Numbered from the stretch's first letter, positions 37,026 to 47,011 are shown. The stretch: DNA of 64,000 nt from CAVXXB01 sp963765585 (GCA_963765585.1 CAVXXB010000012.1:310001-374000); one strand, 5' to 3'. Notes: generated from the sequence alone by a model not told the origin. Numbers and translations: made by a program.

Positions 37026-38183
37026 ATGCCGGATATAATACAAAACACAATTAAGACCAACAGGGTTTATTTTTTAGATAATCTAAGAACTTTCATGATA
37101 TTTTTGGTGGTTCTCATTCATACCAGTATCGTATATGAGAGTACCGGCAGCGGTGCTTTCTTCTGGATAGTTGATGACTATGCGACGAATCAGTTAGCTG
37201 ATATCCTCCTGATAATTTTAGATATATTTATTATGGCGACCATATTTTTTATTTCGGGTTATTTGACACCGCTGTCATTGAAATCTAAAAACAGCTGGCA
37301 ATATATAAAAACAAAATTTAAACGACTTATTGTCCCATGGGGTATCGCTGTTTTAACATTACTACCGCTCTATAAATTTATATATTTATACTCGCGGAAT
37401 ATACCTCAGGAAACCTGGACAAATTATTTCCATTTTAACAACAGTATTTTTAGTCAAAACTGGCTCTGGTTTCTACCCGTTCTCTTCATGTTTGATTTAT
37501 TCTATTTAGGCTTCTCTAAACTCAATATTCGTATGCCTAAATTCAGCCTGAAATGGAGTATCGCAGTTGCATTTGTTCTGGGTCTGATATACAGTTTCAC
37601 TATGGATATACTGAATATGCAGGGATGGACCAAAACCATTTTTCTGGATTTCCAGAACGAAAGATTGCTCATCTATTTCATGATCTTTTTGTTGGGCGGA
37701 TTATGCTATGATCTGAAGGTATTTGAATCACAATCTCAAAATAAAAAACTATATATTACTCTGCTGTGCACCGTTTGGATACCTGTCGGTCTCTATCACT
37801 ACTTTTATACTCAGGCATCAATGAATACGGGTATCTATGTATTTTCTGAGATGATCGATGCGTTCATGCTATGGGTGAATTTTCACATTGCATTATTATC
37901 CCTGCTTTACCTCATGATATATTCGTTTAAATATTTTTTGGATAAACAAGGGAAGCTTCTAAAAGAGTTAAGCAATAATTCCTATAATGTTTATATAATT
38001 CATGTGGTTGTGATGGGATTGATTGCGATACCCATGCTCAACATGGCAATCCCCTCACTCCTTAAATTTTTGATTTTAACAGTATTCACCTTTGCGTTAA
38101 GTAATGTGCTTGTACACTATTATAGAGTAGTAAAGGGCACTTGGCACTCGACACTCGGTGCTCGTTTTCAGAAAGGTAATTAA
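37026..38183 (+). CDS. Membrane acyltransferase family 3 protein
   Basis: 385 residues with about ten helices. RVYFLDNLRTFMIFLVVLIHTSIVY carries the catalytic-type His of the OafA/YrhL family, and RLIVPWGIAVL and NSYNVYIIHVVVMG are conserved. It probably O-acylates a glycan. The last ~15 residues (GTWHSTLGARFQKGN) are encoded by intergenic-type repeat DNA, so the native C-terminus may have been replaced. Confidence 0.9.
   Translation: MPDIIQNTIKTNRVYFLDNLRTFMIFLVVLIHTSIVYESTGSGAFFWIVDDYATNQLADILLIILDIFIMATIFFISGYLTPLSLKSKNSWQYIKTKFKRLIVPWGIAVLTLLPLYKFIYLYSRNIPQETWTNYFHFNNSIFSQNWLWFLPVLFMFDLFYLGFSKLNIRMPKFSLKWSIAVAFVLGLIYSFTMDILNMQGWTKTIFLDFQNERLLIYFMIFLLGGLCYDLKVFESQSQNKKLYITLLCTVWIPVGLYHYFYTQASMNTGIYVFSEMIDAFMLWVNFHIALLSLLYLMIYSFKYFLDKQGKLLKELSNNSYNVYIIHVVVMGLIAIPMLNMAIPSLLKFLILTVFTFALSNVLVHYYRVVKGTWHSTLGARFQKGN
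38136..38164. repeat. Word repeat, right arm inside acyltransferase 3' end
   Basis: GGCACTTGGCACTCGACACT and a following GGTGCTCG lie inside the coding region and are the inverse of 35320-35343. Confidence 0.55.
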
Positions 38184-38287
38184 TGTATCAAAACTTATTA
38201 CGATTGCCGATAACCCAGCGCCGAGCAACGCATCATACTCTGTGGTTTAACAATAAAATGACTTACACAAAAGGAAGGAAGTAAAAA

Positions 38288-38842
38288 ATGAAAGTACTCA
38301 CAACAGCAATACTCGTGGCCATTATGATAACTGTGGCCTGTTGCGGAAACCAGGACAACGCCTCTAAAGAGCAAGGGCAGACTCCACAACCTCCGGGGGT
38401 CAGCTTCCATATGGCCGCCCTCCAGGGTAATATTGATGCTGTTCAGCAGCACATTAAGGCCGGTTCAGACATGAATAAAAAGGATGACTATGGGTCCACA
38501 CCCCTGATTATCGCCGCCACTTTTGGCAAGACCGAAGTGGCAAAGGCACTGATTGAGGCCGGAGCAGATTTAGAAATCACAAACAATGATGGATCGACGC
38601 CGCTTCATATTTCCGCTTTCTTTTGTCGCACTGAAATCGTAAAGTCATTGCTCGACAAAGGTGCGGATAAAAATGCCAGGAACCATGCCGGACGCATTCC
38701 CCTGGAATCTGTTACAGCGCCGTTCGATAGTGTTAAGCCAATTTATGACAGCATCGGAGAGGCCCTTGGTCCTCTCGGATTACGGCTGGACTATGACCAG
38801 ATTAAATTGACTCGTCCTAAAATTGCTGAGATGTTGCAATAG
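38288..38842 (+). CDS. Ankyrin-repeat lipoprotein
   Basis: 184 residues. Signal MKVLTTAILVAIMITVACCGNQDN has a lipobox at VACC. Three ankyrin units follow: FHMAALQGNIDAVQQHIKAGSDMNKKDDYG, TPLIIAATFGKTEVAKALIEAGADLEITNNDG and TPLHISAFFCRTEIVKSLLDKGADKNARNHAG. It is a periplasmic or surface protein-binding lipoprotein with AAGGAAG before the ATG. Confidence 0.92.
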   Translation: MKVLTTAILVAIMITVACCGNQDNASKEQGQTPQPPGVSFHMAALQGNIDAVQQHIKAGSDMNKKDDYGSTPLIIAATFGKTEVAKALIEAGADLEITNNDGSTPLHISAFFCRTEIVKSLLDKGADKNARNHAGRIPLESVTAPFDSVKPIYDSIGEALGPLGLRLDYDQIKLTRPKIAEMLQ

Positions 38843-38896
38843 AATTCAGAAATACATTTTTAAGAAATATAATAGTAAAAAATATGGGAGAGTAAA

Positions 38897-39073
38897 ATGG
38901 ATGAGAAAAAGCAGAACAGTTCGACAATTGCCGGTGTCGTATTTGTCGGTTGCTTTTTAATCGGGTTGGGATTTGGCATTTTATACAATCTAACGGTAGT
39001 GGGCCTGTTTTTAGGAATGGGAGTTGGTTTTGTCTCCATGGGTGTGATCTGGGCTTACTTCAAAAATAAATGA
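38897..39073 (+). CDS. Small two-helix membrane protein
   Basis: 58 residues: MDEKKQNSSTIAGVVFVGCFLIGLGFGILYN then LTVVGLFLGMGVGFVSMGVIWAYFKNK. GGGAGAG precedes the ATG. The glycine-rich helix pair is common among FCB small proteins; role unknown. Confidence 0.7.
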   Translation: MDEKKQNSSTIAGVVFVGCFLIGLGFGILYNLTVVGLFLGMGVGFVSMGVIWAYFKNK

Positions 39074-39159
39074 TATCCACTACAAAAAGGGCGAGTGCGG
39101 GGAACAGTGGTAATATCTACGGAATAAAACAACAACCCTGACAATTCAGAAGGAATTGA

Positions 39160-39890
39160 AATGACAAACCGTTTCACTTCAGTATCGACAACTCATATAT
39201 GCGAGAGTTGCCGGATTTACCTACCTGCTTATCATAATAATCGGTGTGCTCAGCACGATTTTTATCGACTCCCGGCTGGTTATATCAGGTAACGATGTGC
39301 TTACGGCTACAAATATTGTTGCCGATGAATTATTATTCCGGACAGGTATTGCTGCTATACTAATCATGTATGCCGGTGTCTTGGTACTATCCTGGGCACT
39401 TTATGTCGTACTTAAACCGGTAAATAAAAATCTTGCTCTGCTTGCCCTGCTCATGAGATCGGGAGAGGCTGTATTGGGTGGAGCCACAGTTCTAATAAGT
39501 TTTTTTGTATTACAGATTTTAAAAAGCAATTCTTATACCACAGCATTTAACCCGGAACAGTTACAGGCTTTAGCTGGAATATTTTTAAATGTCCGAACGG
39601 CCGGGTTAGACATTGTCCTGTTATTTGTGGGTGTAGGAGGGACTGTGTTTCTATATCTATTTCTAAAATCAAAGTACATTCCCGGAATACTTGCGGCCTG
39701 GGGGATACTTACATATATATCAATGATAATACTTTCGTTGGTAAGTATTCTATTCCCAAACCACCCGGAGATAATTGAAATTGTACCTTATTCGCTTGGG
39801 GGCACTTTTGAATTAGTTATAGGGTTCTGGCTTTTGTTTAAGGGTGTAAACCTCCAACAGGGCGGAAATAATATATTGGAAACTTCCTGA
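39160..39890 (+). pseudogene. DUF4386-like membrane protein, frameshift after ~13 residues
   Basis: ATG 39160 gives MTNRFTSVSTTH, and a slip at the TATATA tract (39196-39201) leads into YARVAGFTYLLIIIIGVLSTIFIDSRLVISGNDVLTATNIVADELLFRTGI. About six helices follow (ALYVVLKPVNKNLALLALLMR, RTAGLDIVLLFVGVGGTVFLYLFLKS). It resembles the intact DUF4386 protein at 40340, so the two are likely tandem paralogues split by repeat copy 2. Confidence 0.75.
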
Positions 39891-39932
39891 TAATACTATG
39901 TAATCATGAAGGAAAATTTTACCAAAACCTAA

Positions 39933-40315
39933 GGTAGTGTCAAAAGTTCTATGAAAAAATGAAAAACAGGATTAAAAGATGAAACCACAGAGCACTCAGA
40001 GGAAAACTCTGAGAACTCTAAAAGAATATCCTTTAAGAGATATTACTGAGAAAATAATTTCCTGTGCTATTGAAGTTCGCTCATTACTTGGGCCAGGTCT
40101 GTTAGAATATTCATATTGCTCAGGTGCTAACATACCTCAGAGCAGAAAATTTAAAAGTCGGATTGTTGATCAATTTTAATGTTGACAAATTAAAAGAAGG
40201 AATAAGTAGAGTAATTATATAAGAGATCACAGAGGGGAGATGATTTGAAATAGCATTAACATAAATAATATTAATAATTTACTCTGTGTACTCTGTGGTT
40301 ATTTTTTACACTACC
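39933..40315 (+). mobile_element. MITE-like repeat, copy 2 (383 bp)
   Basis: Ends GGTAGTGTCAAAAG and TTTTTTACACTACC are inverted repeats over the first 8 bp and AA-rich beyond. Flanks share ACCTAA on both sides (worn 8-9 bp duplication). It carries the longest GxxExxY-like remnant, 66 codons at 39979-40179 (YPLRDITEKIISCAIEVRSLLGPGLLEYSY). The right end is 24 nt from the next start codon. Confidence 0.88.
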
Positions 40316-40339
40316 AGACCTAAAATTGGGGGAATTAAA

Positions 40340-41044
40340 ATGATAAATCGGGTAAACGATGTATCACTGGCCAATGCAGCAATAATTTCCGGATTAGGGT
40401 TGCTGCTCATGACCATATCATTTCTGGTTGCTGATTTATTAATTTTCCAGAAGGTCATTATTCCCGAAGATGCTGTCACAACAGCAAAAAATATCATGTC
40501 TCACGGACTGCTTTTCCGAACGGGTATTTGTGCATTTCTAGTCGTAATTGTCTGTGATATTATTGTGGCCTGGGCGCTTTATGTTCTTCTAAAACCGGTA
40601 AACAAAAGTCTCTCGCTGCTTACCGCGTGGTTCAGGTTGGTCTATTCTACTATTTTTGCAGTAGCGCTGGTTAATTATCTTGAAGTTTTTCAACTCTTAA
40701 CTGGATCTGAATATGTAACTGTATTTGAGCCGGCTCAACTAAATGCGCAGGTGATGCTTTCTATTAATGCATTCAGTGAGGGTTGGGCGATTGGTTTTAT
40801 ATTTTTTGGTCTTCATCTCACGCTGCTTGGGTATTTAGCTTTCAGATCAGACTATATTCCTAAAACTCTGGGTATTTTATTAACAATAGCGGGTGTTGGA
40901 TATCTAATAGATTATTTTGCCAAATTTCTTTTTCCAGATGCCAATGTGATGACCAGTATGATAGTGGGTTGGGGGGAATTATTATTTATGTTTTGGCTTT
41001 TAATAAAAGGTAAACAGATACGCGAATTAAAGGAAAATACATAA
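40340..41044 (+). CDS. DUF4386 family membrane protein
   Basis: 234 residues from ATG 40340, with GGGGGA just upstream; an in-frame GTG at 40286 lies within the repeat and is rejected. Six helices, with the shared core LLFRTGICAFLVVIVCDIIVAWALYVLLKPVNKSLSLLTAWFRLVYS and SDYIPKTLGILLTIAGVGYLIDYF. It abuts the oxidoreductase ATG with no gap, so the two are coupled. Function unknown. Confidence 0.9.
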   Translation: MINRVNDVSLANAAIISGLGLLLMTISFLVADLLIFQKVIIPEDAVTTAKNIMSHGLLFRTGICAFLVVIVCDIIVAWALYVLLKPVNKSLSLLTAWFRLVYSTIFAVALVNYLEVFQLLTGSEYVTVFEPAQLNAQVMLSINAFSEGWAIGFIFFGLHLTLLGYLAFRSDYIPKTLGILLTIAGVGYLIDYFAKFLFPDANVMTSMIVGWGELLFMFWLLIKGKQIRELKENT

Positions 41045-42026
41045 ATGAAAGCAGTTATTTATAAAAAATACGGACCACCGGATGTCCTTAATCTCGTTGA
41101 GGTTGATAAACCCATACCCGGGGACGATCAAATTTTGGTTAAAATATATGCGACGACTGTCACGATGGTGGACAGCATATTTCGTAAAGGAAATGTATTT
41201 TTTGCCAGGTTAGCTACCGGCATTTTAAAGCCAAGAACTCCAATACTGGGAACCGAGTTTGCCGGAGAAGTTGAAGAAATAGGAAAAGACGTAACGTTAT
41301 TCAAGAAGGGTGATAAAGTTTTTGGATCGAGCGACAATGGGTATGGTACGCATGCTGAGTATATATGTTTGCCCGAAGATGGGCCAATGACCTTAAAACC
41401 GGGAAATATGAAATATGAAGAAGCCGCTGCCGTTCCTTCCGGTGCATTGACGGCACTTCCGTTTCTAAGAGATTCCGGAGAAAATTAAGAAGGGACAAAA
41501 AATTCTAATCAATGGTGCGTCCGGATCGATAGGAACTTTTGCTATACAGTTTGCAAAAATATTCGGTGCGGAGGTAACGGGCGTATGTAGTACATCGAAT
41601 ATAGAATTGGTAAGATCTTTGGGGGCCGACAAAGTAATCGACTACACCAACGAGGATTTTACCAACAATGATGAATCCTATGATATAATTTTTGATACGG
41701 TTGGCAAAAGTTCATATGCAAGTTGTAAAAATTCGCTAAAGCAAACCGGAGTTTATCTTACAACTGTCGTTTCCTTTTCAATACTTTTTCAGATGTTATG
41801 GACTTCAAAGTTCGGCAATAAGAAGGCAAAGATTGCATTTACGGGTTTGAGATCGTTTAGCGAAAAGAAAAATGATCTGATTTACATCAAAAAGCTTATT
41901 GAGGCAGGACAGATAAAAGCAGTATTAGACAGGAACTTTCCGCTAGATCAAATTGCTGAGGCGCACAGCTATGTCGACCTGGGACACAAAAAGGGAAATG
42001 TGGTCATCACTGTAGCGCATTCATAA
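41045..42026 (+). pseudogene. NAD(P)-dependent alcohol dehydrogenase/quinone reductase-like, one frameshift
   Basis: MDR-superfamily enzyme: MKAVIYKKYGPPDVLNLVEVDKPIPGDDQILVKI, then ILGTEFAGEVEEIGKDVTLFKKGDKVFG. The frame breaks at about 41480 (GGAGAAAATTAAG; removing one base gives SGKIKKGQKILINGASGSIGTFAIQFAK, the nucleotide site). The end AVLDRNFPLDQIAEAHSYVDLGHKKGNVVI is typical. No structural zinc cysteines, so it is the zinc-independent branch. It starts directly at the DUF4386 stop codon. Confidence 0.88.
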
Positions 42027-42106
42027 CTATTCTGCTAGTAAATAATCTATTTGTCTGGAATAAAATTCTTGATGAAATTGAGGATAGGTCAAAAAGAATA
42101 AGAATT

Positions 42107-42285
42107 TTGAGGCTTCTGAAAAATGTAATAAATACTTGAATTTCGTCACTCCCGAAAAACGGGATTTTCAACCTGAATTTATTTCAGGGTCTATTTAAAG
42201 AGATTCTGAAATCCCGAAACAAGTTCGGGACAGGCAAGTTCAGAATGACGTACAGATAGAAATAATCATTTTTCAGAAGTTTCAA
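42107..42285. repeat. 179-bp composite repeat with 19-bp inverted ends
   Basis: TTGAGGCTTCTGAAAAATG and CATTTTTCAGAAGTTTCAA pair at 17 of 19 positions. Inside are two hairpins, CCTGAATTTATTTCAGG and CCCGAAACAAGTTCGGG, both also found at 49158-49222. This could be a small MITE or a nested repeat. It fills the spacer before the M19 dipeptidase. Confidence 0.65.
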
Positions 42286-42331
42286 TTGTATAACTCATTC
42301 GCGGCTCGGATAGTATAGTCTTAAGGAGAAT

Positions 42332-43408
42332 ATGAAAAATAAATCATTAATTTTCGATGCGCATCTTGATCTATCAATGAATGCTCTGGAATGGAACCGG
42401 GATTTAAGATGGTCTGTTGAGGACATTCGAACATCTGAGCAGGGCATGGATGATAAACCGGACCGGTCTAATGGCACGGTTTCGCTTCCCGCTTTGCGCG
42501 AAGGAAATATTGGACTGGTGGTGGCTACGCAAATTGCCCGTTATGTTAAGCCGGGTAGTAACCTGTCCGGTTGGCATTCACAAGAGCAGGCCTGGGCTCA
42601 AACACAGGGACAGCTTGCCTGGTATCGCGCAATGGAGGATGTGGGTGAGTTGGTGCAGATTAAGGATAAAAAATCACTACAAACTCATTTACAACAGTGG
42701 CATAGTGATAATACACACACACCCATCGGATATATTTTGAGTCTGGAAGGTGCCGATTCAATCGTTTCAATACCATATTTGGAAAAAGCATATATGCAGG
42801 GTTTACGGGCGGTTGGCCCGGCTCATTATGGACCTGGTGTGTATGCGCAGGGTACAAATGAAAATGGTGGTTTAGGAACACGCGGACGCGAATTGCTAAA
42901 AGAGATGGAACAGTTAAACATCATTCTTGATGTATCACACCTGTGTGATAAAAGCTTTTGGGAAGCAATGGATATTTTTAGTGGTTATGTGTGGGCGAGT
43001 CATAACAACTGTCGCAGCCTGGTACCCCACAACCGCCAGTTTAGTGATGAGCAGATCAAACTGCTGATTGAAAAAAATGCGGTAATCGGTATTCCGATGG
43101 ATGCCTGGATGATGGTTCCCGATTGGCAACGGGGTGTCTCCACACCGGAATCAATGAATGTTAGCCTGGAAACAATGATCAGGCATATTGATCATATTTG
43201 TCAGCTGGCCGGTAATGCAAATCATGTTGGTCTCGGGACTGATTTGGATGGTGGATATGGTAAAGAACAATGTCCCGCTGATCTCAATACAATTGCAGAT
43301 TTGCAAAAATTAATCCTAATATTACAGAAAAGCGGCCATAGCGAAGATGATGTAAACAGGATAATGTCGCAAAATTTTATTGATTTCCTGTTAAATGCCT
43401 GGTCCTGA
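42332..43408 (+). CDS. Peptidase M19 (membrane dipeptidase family)
   Basis: 358 residues. The zinc site is visible as FDAHLDLS, bridging Glu in SLEGADSI, LDVSHLCDKSFWEAMD, WASHNNCRSLVPHNRQ and GLGTDLDGGYG. This renal-dipeptidase family cleaves dipeptides, including L-D forms. No signal peptide, so cytoplasmic. It leads a cluster with a sodium symporter, RidA and a D-threonine-aldolase-like enzyme, pointing to uptake and breakdown of D-residue dipeptides. TAAGGAG precedes the ATG. Confidence 0.94.
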   Translation: MKNKSLIFDAHLDLSMNALEWNRDLRWSVEDIRTSEQGMDDKPDRSNGTVSLPALREGNIGLVVATQIARYVKPGSNLSGWHSQEQAWAQTQGQLAWYRAMEDVGELVQIKDKKSLQTHLQQWHSDNTHTPIGYILSLEGADSIVSIPYLEKAYMQGLRAVGPAHYGPGVYAQGTNENGGLGTRGRELLKEMEQLNIILDVSHLCDKSFWEAMDIFSGYVWASHNNCRSLVPHNRQFSDEQIKLLIEKNAVIGIPMDAWMMVPDWQRGVSTPESMNVSLETMIRHIDHICQLAGNANHVGLGTDLDGGYGKEQCPADLNTIADLQKLILILQKSGHSEDDVNRIMSQNFIDFLLNAWS

Positions 43409-43426
43409 TTATATAGGAGGATTCTT

Positions 43427-44876
43427 ATAGATACTCAGTCATTTTTAATAATTTTTCTGTCATATCTTTGTCTGATGATTTTTATCGGTTGGTTTGTTTC
43501 GCGCAGGCAGCACGGTGGCGCGGCTTTTCTAATGGGGGGCAGGCAGACTTGGTTTCGGATTGCTCCTGGGGACAATTGTTGCGACACTGGTTGGCACAGG
43601 ATCAAGTATGGGCGCGATTGCAAATGGATATGCAAACGGCTGGGGTGGCGCACTTTTTGGCATTGGCGGTGGTGTGGGAATTCTCCTGATTGTGAAGTTT
43701 TTTGCAGTGATGCGTCGTTACAATTTTATGACAATGACTGAGGAAATTTCCTTTTATTATGGAGCAAATAAAACCGTTAGGAGCATTGTTTCTGTAATAT
43801 TATATTTGGCCTCTATCGGCTGGTTGGGTGCCCACATTTTAGGTGGTAGTTTTTATCTGAGCTGGATTTCCGGTTTGGATTTACTCTCTGCAAAAATTAT
43901 AACCGCCATTGGATTTGGCTTATATGTGATTATTGGCGGGTACCTTGCTGTTGTCTGGACAGATACAATTCAGGCCGTAATACTTTTCAGCGGATTTATC
44001 CTGATGGCTATTATGGCAGTTCCGGCAGCGGGTGGCTTCGATGCAATTAATGCGTCTGTGCCGGCTGAAAATTTATCTTTTTTAGGTATCGAAAAAAGCG
44101 GGATGATTCCAGCCATATCCTTGGCTCTCTCCATTGCAGTTGGAGTGCTGGCTGCACCATCTTTTCGTCAACGTATTTACACAGCCAGGAATATTTCAAT
44201 AGTTAAAAGTAGCTTTTATATTTCAGCGGTTGCCTATTTTGGGTTTTCATTTTTACCTGTCATTATTGGATTAAGTGCTTATACGATCAATCCCGGGTTG
44301 TCAAACAGTAATATGGCTTTTCCGTTTATGGCCACTACTGTACTTCCTCCTATTATTGGAATGTTGGTACTTGTGAGCGGGTTAAGTGCTTCAATGTCTT
44401 CGGGTGATTCGGATGCAATTACCGGTGTAACCATTTTACTCCGTGATGTATGGATGGTTATTTTTGGCAAAGTTCCCGATAAAACTCACATCGTGACATA
44501 TTCGCGCTGGGCTATTTTTTTTAGTATTCTTCTCGCTTTTTCTTTTGGTATTATAGCGGAAGACATTTTGGGATATATCTCCAAAATGATTTCAACCCTT
44601 ATGTCAGGTATATGTGTGACAGCCATATTGGGTCGGTTCTGGAAAAGAGCAACCTGGCAGGGAGCAGTTGCAGCGCTGATTAGTGGCTCAGTTATTTCCT
44701 TTGGTATATTGATGATACCATCCTTTTTAGAATTTTGGGGTAATCCCATATTTCCTTCCCTGACAGGAGCAACTCTTTTTCATATTGGGATTAGTTTTCT
44801 AACTCCAAAAAATAAAATCACTCCGGAAAAAGCACTGGAAATTATCAATATGGAACGGGAAGAAATGGATATATAG
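43427..44876 (+). pseudogene. Sodium:solute symporter (SSS family), one frameshift, non-standard start
   Basis: About 480 residues with a dozen or more helices. Strong AGGAGG (43415-43420) is 6 nt from ATA 43427, which begins (M)DTQSFLIIFLSYLCLMIFIGWFVSRRQHGGAAFLMGGRQT. An extra T at 43549-43550 shifts the frame; removing it gives GFGLLLGTIVATLVGTGSSMGAIANGYANGW and on to 44876. No ATG/GTG/TTG precedes 43475 in frame. The operon context suggests import of a peptide or amino acid. Confidence 0.85.
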
Positions 44877-45146
44877 TTTACAATTAGAGTAGATTAGATT
44901 AAAATTGCTCTGCGGGTCAACGGCTTCTATAGTGCAACTTGATGCGGCGGGGCGCATCAAAGCGCTAAGTCGAAGTGAGATAAATCTGCGCGTCTGTGCG
45001 TTTTTACGAGAGATGAATTATACAAGCTAAATGGTAAATTGGTAAATTAATACAAAGGCTGATCTTCCCGGCATATATAAAAAAAAATATTATGGAGATT
45101 ATTCGGAAGTACGTTTATCAAAAAATGAAAACGAGGAGAAATTCAC

Positions 45147-45611
45147 ATGACAGCTGAGCAGAAACTACAGGAACTAAATTTGGAATTGCCACCTGCTCCA
45201 GTACCTTTAGGAGTATATAAAACGTTATTGATCCATGGAAACACAGCATATCTTTCCGGGCATGGGCCGGTAAAATCAGATGGCACATTGATCGCCGGCC
45301 GTATCGGTGAAGAGCTAAATCAACAGGATGGTTATAACGCGGCACGGCAGACCGGACTTGCCATCCTGGCAACTTTAAAATCACAACTGGGTTCGCTAAA
45401 CCGCGTCAAGCGTGTAGTTAAATTGCTGGGCTTTGTGAACAGTACGGCAGATTTCAATAAGCAACCGGCTGTGATTAACGGGTGTAGTGAATTGTTTGCC
45501 GAGGTGTTTGGAAAAGAATCAGGTGTTGGCACGCGCAGTGCAGTGGGTGTCAACACATTGCCCGGAAATATTCCGGTAGAGATTGAAGGCATTTTTGAGA
45601 TTGGAGATTAG
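45147..45611 (+). CDS. RidA/YjgF family protein
   Basis: 154 residues of the long RidA subtype: LPPAPVPLGVYKTLLIHGNTAYLSGHGPV, LNRVKRVVKLLGFVNSTADFNKQPAVINGCSELFAEVFG, and the imine-site Arg in GVGTRSAVGVNTLPGNIPVEIEG. RidA proteins hydrolyse reactive enamines and imines released by PLP enzymes; the PLP enzyme is the very next gene, 5 nt away. GAGGAGA precedes the start. Confidence 0.95.
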   Translation: MTAEQKLQELNLELPPAPVPLGVYKTLLIHGNTAYLSGHGPVKSDGTLIAGRIGEELNQQDGYNAARQTGLAILATLKSQLGSLNRVKRVVKLLGFVNSTADFNKQPAVINGCSELFAEVFGKESGVGTRSAVGVNTLPGNIPVEIEGIFEIGD

Positions 45612-45616
45612 TTCTT

Positions 45617-46720
45617 ATGCCCTGGTACGAAATATCTAACGAATCACAAATTGATTCGCCTGCCCTCCTGGTGTATCCGGATCGAATAGAAGCAAATATT
45701 GATCGGATGATAGAAATCGCTGGCGGTACTGAGCGTTTGCGTCCACATGTTAAAACATACAAAATGGCAGAGATAGTTAATGCCCAAATGGCACGCGGTA
45801 TCAATAAATTTAAATGTGCAACCATTGCTGAAGCAGAAATGCTGGCACGATGTGATGTCCCGGATGTATTGTTTGCCTATCAACCGGTTGGTCCTAAAAT
45901 CCTGCGATTACTGACATTGGTACAAACGTTTCCCGGTACTCAGTTTTCCGCATTGGTAGACAACCCAAATGCCATGAGAGAAATCGCTGTTGTGTTTGCG
46001 GCCGCAGGCCTCATCTTGCCATTATACACAGATCTGGATATTGGCCTTCATCGTACGGGAATTGCATCCAATAAAACGGCATTAGATCTTATTCGCAACA
46101 TAGAAGCATCTCCGGGTGTCCGGTTTGCCGGCCTGCATATATATGACGGACATCTTGGGGCGGTCGATTTTAAAACACGGACTGAAATGACTGATAGTGC
46201 CTGGGAGAATATAAACGATCTGATAGAAAAAATTGAAGCGGCGGGATTGCCTGGCCCGAAAATTATTGCAGGCGGCTCGCCGTCATTTCCGGTTCACGCC
46301 AGACGCCCCGATATTGAATTAAGTCCGGGTACGGTACTGCTGTGGGATCATGGCTATGAGACAAAATGCCCTGAACTGCCATTTGAGTCTGCGGCCGTAC
46401 TCCTTACACGGGTGGTGAGCAGACCATCAGATAATTCTGTCTGTCTGGATTTAGGCACAAAATCCGTTGCATCAGAAATGCCGGCACCACGCGCCGTCTT
46501 TCCTGGATTGCCAGTCTCAAAGGCTGTTTTGCATAATGAAGAACATTTAGTTCTTCAATTTGAGGAATCTTGTGTTCTGGATGTTGGTCAATGTTTGTAT
46601 GCCATTCCATGGCATATTTGTCCCACGGTGGCGCTCCACGCTGAAGTTGGTGTAGTTGAAAATGGGCGGGTGAATAATACCTGGCGCGTCGTGGCACGTG
46701 ACCGAAAACTGACAATTTGA
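45617..46720 (+). CDS. D-threonine-aldolase-like (D-TA family) PLP enzyme
   Basis: 367 residues. An alanine-racemase-like barrel carries the PLP Lys46 in LRPHVKTYKM and FKCATIAEAEML. The C-terminal D-Ser-dehydratase-like beta domain ends with the metal-binding stretch ALHAEVGVVENGRVNNTWRVVARDRK (family His..Cys/Asp pair reduced to the visible His). It acts on D-threonine or D-3-hydroxy amino acids by aldol cleavage or dehydration; RidA upstream favours a dehydratase-type product. Confidence 0.9.
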   Translation: MPWYEISNESQIDSPALLVYPDRIEANIDRMIEIAGGTERLRPHVKTYKMAEIVNAQMARGINKFKCATIAEAEMLARCDVPDVLFAYQPVGPKILRLLTLVQTFPGTQFSALVDNPNAMREIAVVFAAAGLILPLYTDLDIGLHRTGIASNKTALDLIRNIEASPGVRFAGLHIYDGHLGAVDFKTRTEMTDSAWENINDLIEKIEAAGLPGPKIIAGGSPSFPVHARRPDIELSPGTVLLWDHGYETKCPELPFESAAVLLTRVVSRPSDNSVCLDLGTKSVASEMPAPRAVFPGLPVSKAVLHNEEHLVLQFEESCVLDVGQCLYAIPWHICPTVALHAEVGVVENGRVNNTWRVVARDRKLTI

Positions 46721-46761
46721 TGTTATGGTCGTTTGCTTATATCATACAAATGATAAATGAA

Positions 46762-47011
46762 GGTAATGTCAAAAGTTCTATGAAAAAACGAAAAACAGGA
46801 TTAAAAGATGAAACCACAGAGCACCCAGAGGAAAACTCTGAGAACTCTAAAAGTCGGATTGTTGATCAACTTTAATGTTGACAAACTAAAAGAAGGAATA
46901 AGGAGAGTTACCTTATAAGAGATCACAGAGGGGAGATGATTAGAAATAGCATTAACATAAATAATATTAATAATTTACTCTGTGTACTCTGTGGTTATTT
47001 TTTACACCACC
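46762..47011 (+). mobile_element. MITE-like repeat, copy 3 (250 bp, internally deleted)
   Basis: Starts GGTAATGTCAAAAG, ends TTTTTTACACCACC, and is flanked by a perfect 9-bp duplication ATAAATGAA (46753-46761 and 47012-47020). About 133 bp present in copy 2 are missing between two TAAAAG words, a typical slip deletion that removes the GxxExxY remnant. The right end is 24 nt from the next start codon. Confidence 0.92.

Noticed and set aside
39979..40179. GxxExxY ORF as a functional gene
   Set aside because: Only the first third of the family is present and the other copies are broken; it is cargo of the repeat.
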